Shown: positions 41,433 to 49,969, counted from the stretch's first letter. The stretch: 64,000 bases of DNA from Kitasatospora sp. NBC_00374 (GCF_041434935.1 NZ_CP107964.1:7733001-7797000), one strand, 5' to 3'. Program-made: numbers and translations. Notes: generated by a model not told the origin, from the letters alone.

Positions 41433-42788
41433 ATGACCGGCAAGCCCTACCTGACCGGCCACTACACCCCCGTCGCCGACGAGATCACCGCCACCGGCCT
41501 CACCGTCGAGGGGGCCCTGCCCCCCGAGCTGACCGGCCGGCTGATCCGCAACAGCCACAACCCGAAGCCCGGCGTCACCCCGACCCACTGGTTCAAGGGC
41601 AGCGGCATGGTCCACGGCATCCGGCTCCGCGAGGGCCGTGCCGAGTGGTACCGCAACCGCTGGGTGCACACCCCGGCCCTGGACGGCGCCCCCTACATGA
41701 CCGAGCACGGACCCGACCTGACCGCGAGCACCGCCGGCACCCACGTGATCGAGCACGGCGGCCGGCTGCTCGCCCTCTGCGAGGCGAACCTGCCCTTCGA
41801 ACTCACGGCCGACCTGGAGACGGTCGGCCCGTTCGACTGGAACGGAAAGCTCACCTCGGCGATGACCGCGCACCCCAAGGAGGACCCGGTCACCGGTGAG
41901 CTGCACTTCTTCGCCTCCTCCCCGTTCCCGCCCTACCTGATCCACCACGTGGCCTCCGCCGACGGCCGGGTGCTGGACAGCCAGGAGGTCCCGGGGGCGA
42001 GCGCCGCGCTCAAGCACGACTTCGCCATCACCGAGCACCACGTGGTCTTCCTGGAGGGCTCGGTCACCTTCGACCCGGCCGAGCACTCGGGTATCCCGTA
42101 CCGCTGGAGCGACGCACAGTCCTCGCGCATCGGCGTCCTGCCGCGCGGCGCGGGCGGCGCGCAGCAGGTCCGGTGGTTCGAGATCGGGCAGGGCTACGCG
42201 ATGCACCTCGCCAACGCCTACGAGGACACCCGGGGGCGGATCGTGATCGAGGGCCCGAGCGTGGGCCGCGCCGGCTGGCAGCGTTCCTGGAACTGGTGGG
42301 TCGGCGCGCCGGACCGCGGCGCCGAGCCCAACTCCGGCTCCCGCAGCCGCCGCTGGACGGTCGACCCGGCGGCCGGCACCGTCCGGGAGGAGGAGACCGA
42401 CGACCTCGTGGTGGAGTTCCCGACCGTCAACGACGCCTACCTCGGCCGGGAGCACCGCTTCCAGTACGCCCTGTCCTTCCCGGACGACCGCGGCGTCGGC
42501 AACCACACGCTCGTCAAGTACGACCGCTCGAACGGCACCCGCCAGCTGCTGCCGTTCGGCACCGGACAGCTCCCCGGCGAGGCGCTCTTCGTCCCCGCGG
42601 CGGGCGGCACCGGCGAGGACGACGGCTACCTGCTGACCGTCGTCAGCGACCTGAACGCCGACGCCTCGCGGATGGTCGTCCTGGACGCCTCCGACCTGAG
42701 CCTGCCGCCGGTGGCCACCGTCCACCTGCCCCGCCGGGTGCCCGCCATGATCCACGGCTCCTGGATCCCGGACGCCGACCTCACCTGA
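41433..42788 (+). CDS. Carotenoid cleavage oxygenase family protein
   Basis: A 451-residue seven-bladed propeller iron(II) dioxygenase. The four histidines that bind iron are visible: His147 (MTAHPKEDP), His195 (LKHDFAITEHHVVF), His258 (AMHLANAYED) and His441 (AMIHGSWIPD). HWFKGSGMVHGIRL near residue 52 is the conserved N-terminal blade. Family members cleave carotenoids, apocarotenals or stilbenes (lignostilbene type). No carotenoid synthesis genes are nearby, so the substrate may be aromatic or dietary. ATG 41433 has GAGAGAGG upstream; GTG 41379 is in frame but lies in the operator. Confidence 0.93.
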   Translation: MTGKPYLTGHYTPVADEITATGLTVEGALPPELTGRLIRNSHNPKPGVTPTHWFKGSGMVHGIRLREGRAEWYRNRWVHTPALDGAPYMTEHGPDLTASTAGTHVIEHGGRLLALCEANLPFELTADLETVGPFDWNGKLTSAMTAHPKEDPVTGELHFFASSPFPPYLIHHVASADGRVLDSQEVPGASAALKHDFAITEHHVVFLEGSVTFDPAEHSGIPYRWSDAQSSRIGVLPRGAGGAQQVRWFEIGQGYAMHLANAYEDTRGRIVIEGPSVGRAGWQRSWNWWVGAPDRGAEPNSGSRSRRWTVDPAAGTVREEETDDLVVEFPTVNDAYLGREHRFQYALSFPDDRGVGNHTLVKYDRSNGTRQLLPFGTGQLPGEALFVPAAGGTGEDDGYLLTVVSDLNADASRMVVLDASDLSLPPVATVHLPRRVPAMIHGSWIPDADLT

Positions 42789-42845
42789 CCCGTACCTCAC
42801 CTGACCCGTACCGCACCTGACCCGTGCCGCACCTGACCCGTACGG
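42782..42845 (+). repeat. Four tandem copies of a 16-bp repeat across the oxygenase stop
   Basis: CACCTGACCCGT cores begin at 42782, 42798, 42814 and 42830, exactly 16 bases apart with small variations (GTACC, GTACCG, GTGCCG, GTACGG). The TGA of the first copy is the stop codon of the carotenoid oxygenase (42786-42788). The unit is not a multiple of three. Confidence 0.85.
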
Positions 42846-42865
42846 CGACCTTCCAGGAGGACCTC

Positions 42866-43099
42866 ATGACCGACCACCACGGCGAGCCGCAGCCGGCCGC
42901 CCTCGCGACGCCCGTCGAGCGCCGGACCGCCGACGGAACGAAGGGAAAGGCGGCCGGGAAGGCGAGGAGGAGCCGCAGGCGCGCCAGGCGCCGGGCCGCC
43001 GAGACCGCCGCCTACACCGGCCTCGGCCTGATCACCCTCGCCCAGCCCTGGGCGCTGCTGCTGATCGTGCCGGCCCTGCTGCTCGCCCTCCGGGACTGA
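42866..43099 (+). CDS. Small basic membrane protein, hypothetical
   Basis: A 77-residue protein with a hydrophilic N terminus, a very basic patch (KARRSRRRARRRAAE) and a C-terminal hydrophobic hairpin (YTGLGLITLAQPWALLLIVPALLLAL). ATG 42866 has a textbook AGGAGG five bases upstream. No family recognised. It lies 77 bases after the oxygenase and is followed by a hairpin terminator, so it is probably the last gene of the oxygenase transcript. Confidence 0.7.
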   Translation: MTDHHGEPQPAALATPVERRTADGTKGKAAGKARRSRRRARRRAAETAAYTGLGLITLAQPWALLLIVPALLLALRD

Positions 43100-43116
43100 C
43101 CGGCCCCACCGGGGCA

Positions 43117-43140
43117 GGCCCGGGCGACCTCGCCCGGGCC
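43117..43140 (+). terminator. Hairpin after small membrane protein gene
   Basis: A perfect 11-bp stem (arms 43117-43127 and 43130-43140, minimal loop) lies 17 bases past the stop. No U-tract. Confidence 0.65.
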
Positions 43141-43215
43141 GCCCGCCGGATCCACCCGGCCTCACCGCCACCGCTGCCACCCGCACAGAGCACACCGAGA
43201 ACGAGGAAGACCACC

Positions 43216-43251
43216 ATGACCACCATGAGCACCTCCACCACCCCGAGCTGA
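43216..43251 (+). other. Eleven-codon micro-ORF upstream of SnoaL-like gene
   Basis: ATG ACC ACC ATG ... AGC TGA encodes a Thr/Ser-rich peptide (MTTMSTSTTPS) and is preceded by GAGGAAG at a good distance. Its stop lies 15 bases before the SnoaL-like start. It could be a leader peptide or just the relic of an older 5' end. Weak support. Confidence 0.3.
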
Positions 43252-43266
43252 CCGGAGCCGAAGGCG

Positions 43267-43668
43267 ATGTTCGACACCTGGATCAGGATCTGGAACGGCG
43301 ACTACACCGGCGCCGACGCCCTGATCGCCCCCGGCTTCCGGCTGCACGCCGCGCTCCTCGACGGCGGCGACGGCAGCTCCGTGCGCGGCGCCGACGACCT
43401 GGTCGCCTGGATCGGACAGACCAGGGCCGCGTTCCCGGATCTCCGCTTCACGGCCGAGGTCGGCCCGCTGGTGGACGGCGAGTTCGTCTCCGCCCGCTGG
43501 ACCGCGACCGGAACGTACGCGGGCGGCTTCCCCGGCGCCCGGGCCGAGCCCGGCACCGCGGTCACGTTCACCGGGACGGACACCCTGCGGACGGAGCACG
43601 GACGGTTCGTCGAGTACTGGCTGAACTCCGACATGCTGTCCCTGCTCACCCGGCTCCAGGCGCTCTGA
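43267..43668 (+). CDS. SnoaL-like / NTF2-fold ester cyclase-type protein
   Basis: A 133-residue alpha+beta barrel protein of the SnoaL-like polyketide cyclase family: YTGADALIAPGFRLHAALLDGG, GADDLVAWIGQTRAAFPDLRFT (the AFPD motif), VSARWTATGTYAGGF and a GTDTLRTEHGRFVEYW end strand. These proteins act as cyclases, hydrolases or binding proteins. No polyketide genes adjoin. ATG 43267 has GGAGCCGAAGG upstream. Confidence 0.85.
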   Translation: MFDTWIRIWNGDYTGADALIAPGFRLHAALLDGGDGSSVRGADDLVAWIGQTRAAFPDLRFTAEVGPLVDGEFVSARWTATGTYAGGFPGARAEPGTAVTFTGTDTLRTEHGRFVEYWLNSDMLSLLTRLQAL

Positions 43669-44229
43669 TCCTCCGCGGTCCCCGCCCCGGCCCGGCCGCC
43701 CGCGGACGGCCGGTACCGCCCGGGCCCGGGGGCTCCCGGACGGCCCTGACCGGCGCAGCGGCGGACCGACTCGCCCCAGTCCAAGGTCATTTGACGAAGA
43801 GTCACTACGGAATCCGAACCATTGACATGGCTCACCGGCGTTGCGAGAGTTCTCCTCGTCCGGAGCGTGCCGGTGCGACACTGCCGGTCAGCCGTCCGGC
43901 GACGCACCCGAGCCATGGTGGAGAGCCGACCCGGATGAGCCCCGACACCGATGTGACGCGCCGGTCCCGAGCCGGGTCGCCGGACGCCCGCCGCCTCGCC
44001 CGTCGGACACCCGGGAGCCGGCTCGAAGGCCACGACGCGGGCCGGCACGGTCACGGCGGCGCGAACGGCGGCCTCGGCGTCCTGCCGGCCGACACGGCCT
44101 GTGCCCACTCGGGCGGTTCGTAGCGCCGGCGACCGTCGCGCGACCGACCGGGGCGGTCGTCGCGGAGATCCGCGGACCGGGCGTCACGCCCGCCGACCGG
44201 CCATCGACCGCTTCTCTGTGAGGATCACG
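43669..44229. promoter_or_regulatory. Upstream region of the ligase operon, no convincing gene
   Basis: 561 bases. The left 80 bases are GC palindromic and probably end the SnoaL-like transcript. Around 43786-43860 the sequence becomes AT-richer, with TTTGACGAAGAGTCACTA and a TTGACA at 43822-43827 followed 17 bases later by GAGAGT; this is the best promoter candidate for the operon at 44230. Frames in the right half lack codon bias and ribosome binding sites. A long 5' UTR of ~380 bases is implied if that promoter is used. Confidence 0.45.
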
Positions 44230-45294
44230 ATGAGCATACCCACGACGCGGGAACCCGCCGATCCGACGAGTCCCGCCGGCCCGCTGCGCCGCATGTGCTG
44301 GATCTTCCCCGATCGGGAGTCGACCCGGGCGACCGCGATGTGGCAGGACTTCTTCTGGGACCTCTACGCCGAGGTCGCCGAGGAGTCGGGGATGAGCTGG
44401 ACCAGGCACGCGCCCGACGCCGTGACGGTGGACGGCACGGTCCGCGGCCGGCCCCGGGTCTATGTGGACGACGAGCCGGTCACCCCGCAGGACACCCTCT
44501 TCGTCACCGCGCTGTACTCGCTGCCGTACCAGTCGATGGACATCTTCAACCAGTACGAGCTGTACGCGGTGCTCGAACAGGCCGGCTTCTACCTGCCGTT
44601 CCCGCCGCAGGTCTCGCTCATCGGCAACGACAAGCTGGCCACGCTCCTGCACCTCGGCGACTCGCCGGTGCCGCCGATCCCGACGGTCCGCATCGGCACC
44701 GGCCGGGACGTCGGCAAGCACCTCTACGAGGTGGCGCTGGCGAACATGACCTACCCGGCCATCGTCAAGCCCGCCGGGTGGTGCGGCGGCGGCGGGATCA
44801 ACCTGGCCCGCGACCGCGAGGACATCCGGGGCCTGGCCAGCCTGGCGCAGGGCGGTGACACCACGCTGGTGGTGCAGCCGTACCTCGGCGACGGCACGGT
44901 CGACTACCGGGTGTACGTCGTCGACGGCAAGCCGTACGCCGTGATGAAGCGGACCCCGCTGCCGGGCTCGCCGGTGGCCAACGCCAGCCGCGGCGGCATC
45001 ATGGAGTTCCCGCCCGTCCCGGACGAACTGGCCGAGGCGACCGCCTACTTCGCCGAACGGCTGCCGATTCCGTTCTTCTGCGTGGACTTCCTGTTCGACG
45101 GGGAACGGTACTGGTTCTCCGAACTCGAACCGGACGGGGTGATCGCCCCCGACTACGACGACCCGCACCGCACGCTCCAGCGGGACATCACCCGCGCGCG
45201 CTTCGCCGCCTACCGGGACGCCCACGCGAAGTGGCTGGCCAACGGCGCCGCCGGCCACGCCCTCACCCCCGCCCCCGGAACGGAGTCGAGATGA
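44230..45294 (+). CDS. ATP-grasp (RimK-like) carboxylate-amine ligase
   Basis: A 354-residue ATP-grasp enzyme. MCWIFPDRESTRATAMWQDF begins the pre-ATP-grasp domain; VSLIGNDKLATLLHLGD marks the linker helix; YPAIVKPAGWCGGGGINLA (~177-195) is the glycine-rich ATP loop with catalytic Lys; TTLVVQPYLGDGTVDYRVYVVDGKPYAVMKR is the central RimK pattern (DYRVYVVDG); FFCVDFLFDGERYWFSELEPDG contains Mg ligands (D...E.E). The terminal Asn usual in E-x-N is replaced by Glu-Pro. Such enzymes form amide bonds via acyl phosphates. First gene of a five-gene operon; the stop overlaps the next ATG (ATGA). Confidence 0.88.
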   Translation: MSIPTTREPADPTSPAGPLRRMCWIFPDRESTRATAMWQDFFWDLYAEVAEESGMSWTRHAPDAVTVDGTVRGRPRVYVDDEPVTPQDTLFVTALYSLPYQSMDIFNQYELYAVLEQAGFYLPFPPQVSLIGNDKLATLLHLGDSPVPPIPTVRIGTGRDVGKHLYEVALANMTYPAIVKPAGWCGGGGINLARDREDIRGLASLAQGGDTTLVVQPYLGDGTVDYRVYVVDGKPYAVMKRTPLPGSPVANASRGGIMEFPPVPDELAEATAYFAERLPIPFFCVDFLFDGERYWFSELEPDGVIAPDYDDPHRTLQRDITRARFAAYRDAHAKWLANGAAGHALTPAPGTESR

Positions 45295-46517
45295 CGGACC
45301 GGTTCTCGCTGCCGCCGCAGGCGGCCGAGCCGCACCTGAACGTCGCCCGGAGCTCCCTCGAACTGCTGCGGACCGTACCCGAGTTGACGCCGCGCTACGC
45401 GGGCCTGGGTGAGCCGCGCACCCTCGACGACCTCGCCGCGCTGCCGCCGCTGGCCAAGGACGACCTCAACATCGCCCTCGCCCACCTGGAGCCCAGGGCC
45501 GAGAACGGTGCGACCTGGCTCTTCCAGAGCGGCGGCAGCACCGGCGCACCCAAGGTCGGCTACGCACCCACCGGCTTCTACATGACCGGCGTCCACGGGC
45601 ACTGGCAGCCGCTGGACCGCGAGGACGTCTTCGTCAACGCCTGGGGCGCGGGCCGGATGTGGGGCGCGCACTTCCTGGTGGCCGCGCTCGCCGACCTGGC
45701 GGGCTGTCAGGTCATCGCGCTGGGCTCGGTCACCAGGGACGAGTACGAGGACTGGCTGGCGTTCTTCGTCGCCCGCAAGGTCACCGCGATCGGCGGGACA
45801 CCGAGCGTGCTGCGGCTGTGGTTCGCGCAGGCGCGGGCCGCCGGAGTGAAGCTCCCGGCACTGCGCAAGGTGCTCTGGCTCGGCGAGGCCTGGCAGCCCC
45901 AGCTGGAGGAGGACATGGCCGTGGTCGCGCCGGACGCGCGCCGCTGGGGCATGTTCGGCAGTACCGAGACCTGGGTGGTCGGCACCAACACACCCGACTG
46001 CCCGGCCGACACCTTCCACCCGCTGCCCGAGCAGCTGGTGCACGTCGGCCCGGACGAACTGCTGGACTTCACCACACTCAACCCGGACATGCTCAACCCG
46101 GTGCTGCGCTACCGGACCGGCGACGCCGGCCGGCTCGTCGACTGCCCGTGCGGGCGGCCGGGCCGGGCGATGCGGGTGCTGGGCCGCCGGGACAGCGTGG
46201 TGCAGGTGCGCGGGCTCGGCCTGCACGTGGACGAGATCATCGCGCAGGTGGAACGGGAGCCGGGCGTCTCCCGCGCACAGGTCCTGGTCACCGAGGCGCG
46301 GGGCCGCGCCTGCGGGGTGGACGTCCTGCTGCTGACCGACCAGGACGCCGCGGTCGACCTCGACCGGCTGCGCAAGGACCTGCTGTCCGCGACGTTCACG
46401 CTCAGCACGGGCTTCCAGCACGACCCGGAGTCCTTCCGGGTGCGCGCGGTCGATGCGTTGATCAGCAACGACCGGACCGGCAAGACCGCGAACTTCGTGG
46501 TGCGGGAGGAGTCGTGA
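45291..46517 (+). CDS. AMP-forming acyl/aryl ligase, PaaK-like, first copy
   Basis: A 408-residue enzyme of the phenylacetate-CoA ligase-like ANL group. WLFQSGGSTGAPKVGYA is the phosphate loop (A3), RRWGMFGSTETWVVGTN the A5-like element, LRYRTGDAGRLVDCPCG A7 with a PaaK-style Cys pair, LGRRDSVVQVRGLGLHVDEI the hinge A8 and ISNDRTGKTANFVV the A10 Lys398. All catalytic motifs are kept. It should activate a carboxylic acid as an adenylate and pass it to CoA or directly to an amine. ATGA overlap with the ATP-grasp gene and GTGA overlap with the transporter indicate strict coupling. Confidence 0.88.
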   Translation: MTDRFSLPPQAAEPHLNVARSSLELLRTVPELTPRYAGLGEPRTLDDLAALPPLAKDDLNIALAHLEPRAENGATWLFQSGGSTGAPKVGYAPTGFYMTGVHGHWQPLDREDVFVNAWGAGRMWGAHFLVAALADLAGCQVIALGSVTRDEYEDWLAFFVARKVTAIGGTPSVLRLWFAQARAAGVKLPALRKVLWLGEAWQPQLEEDMAVVAPDARRWGMFGSTETWVVGTNTPDCPADTFHPLPEQLVHVGPDELLDFTTLNPDMLNPVLRYRTGDAGRLVDCPCGRPGRAMRVLGRRDSVVQVRGLGLHVDEIIAQVEREPGVSRAQVLVTEARGRACGVDVLLLTDQDAAVDLDRLRKDLLSATFTLSTGFQHDPESFRVRAVDALISNDRTGKTANFVVREES

Positions 46518-47824
46518 AGCTGCGTCGGCCGGCCTCCCTGGGCGGCGGGTTCAACCTGTTCTGGGCCGGTCAGACGGTCAGCACGGTCGGCGACCGGGTC
46601 ACCGTGTTCGTGGTGCCGACCCTGATGATCTTCGTCCTGCACGCCGGCGCGCTCCAGGTGGGCGTCGTCGCGATGGCGCAGTACCTCGGCATCCCCCTGC
46701 TCGGGCCGGTCGCCGGCGTCCTGGTCGACCGGTGGGACAAGCGCCGGACGATGCTGACCTGCGACCTGGTCCGGCTGGCGGCGGTGGCGGTCATCCCGCT
46801 GGCGTACTGGCAGGACTGGCTGTCCACGCCGCTGCTGTTCGGCTGCGTGGCGGTGATCAGCGGCGCGACGATCTTCTTCAACGTCGGATACCTCGTCGCC
46901 GTCCCCGCCGTGGTGGAGGAGGAGCACCTCGTCCGCGCCTACTCGCGTCTGGAGGGCAGCGGATCGGTGTCCGAGGTGGCGGGGCCGTCGATCGCGGCCG
47001 CCCTCTACAGCGCGCTCGGCGTGGCCGCCCTGCTGGTGGACGCGGCCAGCTACCTGGTCTCGGCCGTGTGCTTCCGCTCCATGCGGCCCTGGGGCGAGAA
47101 GACGGTCGCGCAGGGGACGGTGTGGGAGCGGCTGACGGCCGGCTTCCGGCTGAACTGGGCCGACCCGGTGCTGCGGCGGGTGGTGGTGGCCGCGGTGACG
47201 CTCAACTGCGGCGGCCCGGTCTTCGTCACCGTGCTGCCGATCCTCGCGTACCGGGGACTCGGCCTGTCCGCCGGCGCCTTCGGCGCGGCCATGTCCGTCG
47301 CCGCGGCGGGCGCGCTGATCGGCGCCGTCGTCGCCCCCCGGATCAGCGAACGGCTGGGCACCGGACGGACGATGGCCTGGGCGCTGCTGCTGCACTGCCT
47401 GGTCGGGTTCGGCGTGCTCGCCGCGCCCGCCCTGCCCGCCGGCCCGGTGATCGCCGTGACCATGGGCTGCTACGGCTTCTTCATGTCGTGCATCAACGTG
47501 TGCAGCGCACCCATCCGGCAGTCCCGGATGTCCGCCCGGCACCAGGGCGTGATGCACGCGGCCTTCCGCACCGTGACCTGGGGCGTGATCCCGCTGGCCG
47601 CGCTCGTCGGAGGCCTGGCCGTCACGCTGCTCACCGGCCCGCTGGGGATCCTCGACGCGGCGCGGGCGGTGATGGCCGGCGGCACCCTGCTGGCGGCGTT
47701 CTCCTTCCTGCCGGCGGTACGGATCCAGCCGCTGCTCGACGCGGCCGGGCGGGAGCGCGCGCAGGCGGCGGACACCGAGCCGGCCCCCGGCACCGAGCCG
47801 GCGCCGGCGGGGAGCGCGTCGTGA
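46514..47824 (+). CDS. MFS transporter (MFS_3, enterobactin/macrolide exporter-like)
   Basis: A 436-residue major facilitator with about twelve segments. NLFWAGQTVSTVGDRVTVFVVPTLM is the MFS_3 first helix, GVLVDRWDKRRTMLTCDLVRLAAV the loop 2-3 motif (D-R-x-x-R-R), VVEEEHLVRAYSRLEGSGSVSEVAGPSIAAAL the characteristic MFS_3 stretch, and RISERLGTGRTMAW the second half loop. Members export antibiotics and siderophores. Its position inside the ligase operon, with GTGA overlaps on both sides, points to export of, or self-resistance to, the pathway product. Confidence 0.9.
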   Translation: MKLRRPASLGGGFNLFWAGQTVSTVGDRVTVFVVPTLMIFVLHAGALQVGVVAMAQYLGIPLLGPVAGVLVDRWDKRRTMLTCDLVRLAAVAVIPLAYWQDWLSTPLLFGCVAVISGATIFFNVGYLVAVPAVVEEEHLVRAYSRLEGSGSVSEVAGPSIAAALYSALGVAALLVDAASYLVSAVCFRSMRPWGEKTVAQGTVWERLTAGFRLNWADPVLRRVVVAAVTLNCGGPVFVTVLPILAYRGLGLSAGAFGAAMSVAAAGALIGAVVAPRISERLGTGRTMAWALLLHCLVGFGVLAAPALPAGPVIAVTMGCYGFFMSCINVCSAPIRQSRMSARHQGVMHAAFRTVTWGVIPLAALVGGLAVTLLTGPLGILDAARAVMAGGTLLAAFSFLPAVRIQPLLDAAGRERAQAADTEPAPGTEPAPAGSAS

Positions 47825-48693
47825 CCACGGACCACCGCGGGACGCTGCTGGTGACCGGGACGTCCTCGGGCATCGGGCTGGCCACCGCCGTCCGGGCGGC
47901 GGCGGCCGGGTTCACCACGGTCGCGACCGTACGCGAGCCCGGCCGGGCCGGGGCGCTGCGCGAAGCGGCGGACCGGGCCGGCGTCACCCTGGACGTCCGC
48001 CGCCTCGACGTCACCGACGCCGACTCCGTGGCGACCTGCGTCGAGGGCGTCGAGCGGACCTACGGGCGGCTGGACGCGGTGGTCAACAACGCCGGCATCT
48101 CCAACTTCGACCCCACCATGGAGATGTCGACGATGGCGGCGCTGCGGGCCAACCTGGAGGTGAACTTCTTCGGCGTGGTCGAGGTCAGCCGGGCCGCGAT
48201 GCCGCTGCTGCGCGCCGCCGGCGGGCGGCTGGTCACCATCGGCAGCGTGCACGGAGTCGTCGGCCAGCCGTTCAACGAGGCGTACTGCGCGGCGAAGTTC
48301 GCCGTCGAGGGCTTCATGGAGAGCCTGGCCCCGGTCGCCGGGGCGCACGGCGTCCGGGTGTCCGTCGTGGTGCCGGGCTTCGTGCCGGACACCTCCTTCG
48401 GGATCTTCCCGGACATCGACCGCACCACCATCGAGGCCGCCTCAGGCCCGTACGCGCCCACCTTCGCCGACTACCTCGCCTGGGTCGGCGGCCAGGGCTG
48501 GGAGGCGGCGGGCCAGCCGGCGCGGGAGGTGGCCGAGGTCGTGGTGCGGACCCTGCTCGCCGAACGGCCGGCCTTCCGGGTGCCGGCCAACCCGTGGGCC
48601 GCCGCGTACCTGGACCACAAGCTGGCCGACCGGGACGGGTCGACCGTGCAGACGCTCGCCCGCACCTGGATCGGGCGACCGGAATCCCCATAG
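47821..48693 (+). CDS. Short-chain dehydrogenase/reductase
   Basis: A 290-residue classical SDR: VTGTSSGIGLATAV (residues 11-24) binds NAD(P), VVNNAGISNFDP is the NNAG motif, TIGSVHGVVGQPFNEAYCAAK holds Ser142, Tyr155 and Lys159. The residue after the second strand is not a clear Asp, so NADP is possible. The C terminus (~215-290) is longer than minimal SDRs. Probable role: alcohol/ketone oxidoreduction on the pathway intermediate. Coupled to the MFS gene by GTGA. Confidence 0.92.
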   Translation: MTTDHRGTLLVTGTSSGIGLATAVRAAAAGFTTVATVREPGRAGALREAADRAGVTLDVRRLDVTDADSVATCVEGVERTYGRLDAVVNNAGISNFDPTMEMSTMAALRANLEVNFFGVVEVSRAAMPLLRAAGGRLVTIGSVHGVVGQPFNEAYCAAKFAVEGFMESLAPVAGAHGVRVSVVVPGFVPDTSFGIFPDIDRTTIEAASGPYAPTFADYLAWVGGQGWEAAGQPAREVAEVVVRTLLAERPAFRVPANPWAAAYLDHKLADRDGSTVQTLARTWIGRPESP

Positions 48694-48708
48694 AGCTCAG
48701 GAGAGACA

Positions 48709-49965
48709 GTGCCCGCGAAACCGCTTCAGGAGCTGGTCGACCACGCCCGGACACACTCGCCGTTCTACGCGCAGGCGTACCGCGACGTGCCGCGGACGGT
48801 CTCGCACCTCACCCAGCTCCCCATCATCGACCAGGCCGCCTTCTGGGCCGCCAACAGATGGCCCGACAACCAGGTGCTGACCGGCCCGCTGACCGACGCG
48901 GGCGTCTACAAGACCGGCGGCACCACCGGCGCCCCGAAGCTCTCGCCTTGGTCGCGGACGGAACACGCCGACTCGGTGACCGCGTTCGGCGCCGGCATGG
49001 TCCAGGCCGGTCTGAAGCCCGGCCACCGGGTGGCCAACCTGTTCTGCGCCGGCGAGCTCTACGGCGGATTCCTCTACATCGAGAACGCCCTGCACCACGC
49101 GCCGGTGGACAACGTCCGGCTGCCGGTCGGCGGCACCGCCCCCGACGACTACATCGCCGACCTGATCACCAGCTTCGGCATCCACGTGCTGGCGGGCGAG
49201 CCGATGAAGCTCAGCTCGGTCGCCGAGTGCCTCGTCCGGCGCGGTGAGAGCGCCGACTCCGTCGAACTGCTGCTCTTCGGCGGCGACCTGCTCTTCGCCG
49301 ACCTGCGCCCGATCCTGTCCCGGGCCTTCCCCAAGGCGGCCGTCTCCTCGATCGGCTACGCCTCGGTGGACGCGGGGCTCGTCGCCGCGCCCGTCCCGGG
49401 CGACGACGTCCGGGTCCACGAGGCGTTCCCGAACCGCACCCTGGTGGAGCTCGTCGACGACGTGACCGGAGAGCCGATCACGACCCCGGGCGTGCCCGGC
49501 CGGGTCCTGGTCACCAACCTCTTCCGCACCCTGATGCCGATCATCCGCTACCCGGCCGGCGACCGTGCGGAGTGGCTCGACCCCGAGTGCCGACGGTTCC
49601 GGCTGCTCGGCCGGTCGGTCGAGGGCGCCCGGGTCGGCACGGTCGCGATGCCGACCGAGGACATCCGCACGGTGCTCATCGACGCCGACCCGGACCGGCA
49701 CATCGCCGGCATGCAGATGGTGCAGCGCCGCTGGGACGGCCGCGACGGCCTGATCCTGCGCCTCGGGTACACCGAGGAGCCCCCCGCCGACCTGAGCGGC
49801 CGACTGGTCGAGGCCGTGTACCGGGCCCGCCCGCTCTACCCGTCCGAGGTGGACTCCGGTGCCATCCACCACCTCGTCGTCGAGTGGGTGCCCAGGTCCG
49901 CGCTGGTCACCAACCCGCGGACCGGCAAGCTCCAGCAGGTCCTGGACGAGCGCCCGCCGGCCTGA
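48709..49965 (+). CDS. AMP-forming ligase-like protein, PaaK-like, second copy
   Basis: A 418-residue ANL-superfamily protein related to, but clearly diverged from, the first ligase. LVDHARTHSPFYAQAYRDVP is the PaaK-type N terminus, VYKTGGTTGAPKLSPWS the phosphate loop, VSSIGYASVDAGLVAAP the A5 region with Asp in place of the usual Glu, IIRYPAGDRAEWLDPE A7, RFRLLGRSVEGARVG A8 and VTNPRTGKLQQVLD the A10 Lys407. It is therefore probably active but with a changed acceptor or acid. GTG 48709 is preceded by AGGAGAGA. Last gene of the operon, ended by a strong hairpin five bases later. Confidence 0.85.
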   Translation: MPAKPLQELVDHARTHSPFYAQAYRDVPRTVSHLTQLPIIDQAAFWAANRWPDNQVLTGPLTDAGVYKTGGTTGAPKLSPWSRTEHADSVTAFGAGMVQAGLKPGHRVANLFCAGELYGGFLYIENALHHAPVDNVRLPVGGTAPDDYIADLITSFGIHVLAGEPMKLSSVAECLVRRGESADSVELLLFGGDLLFADLRPILSRAFPKAAVSSIGYASVDAGLVAAPVPGDDVRVHEAFPNRTLVELVDDVTGEPITTPGVPGRVLVTNLFRTLMPIIRYPAGDRAEWLDPECRRFRLLGRSVEGARVGTVAMPTEDIRTVLIDADPDRHIAGMQMVQRRWDGRDGLILRLGYTEEPPADLSGRLVEAVYRARPLYPSEVDSGAIHHLVVEWVPRSALVTNPRTGKLQQVLDERPPA

Positions 49966-49969
49966 CCCT

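Noticed and set aside
43791..44123. A 110-codon frame upstream of the ligase operon
   Set aside because: Arg/Gly/His-rich composition without codon bias; sits in the presumed promoter/leader.
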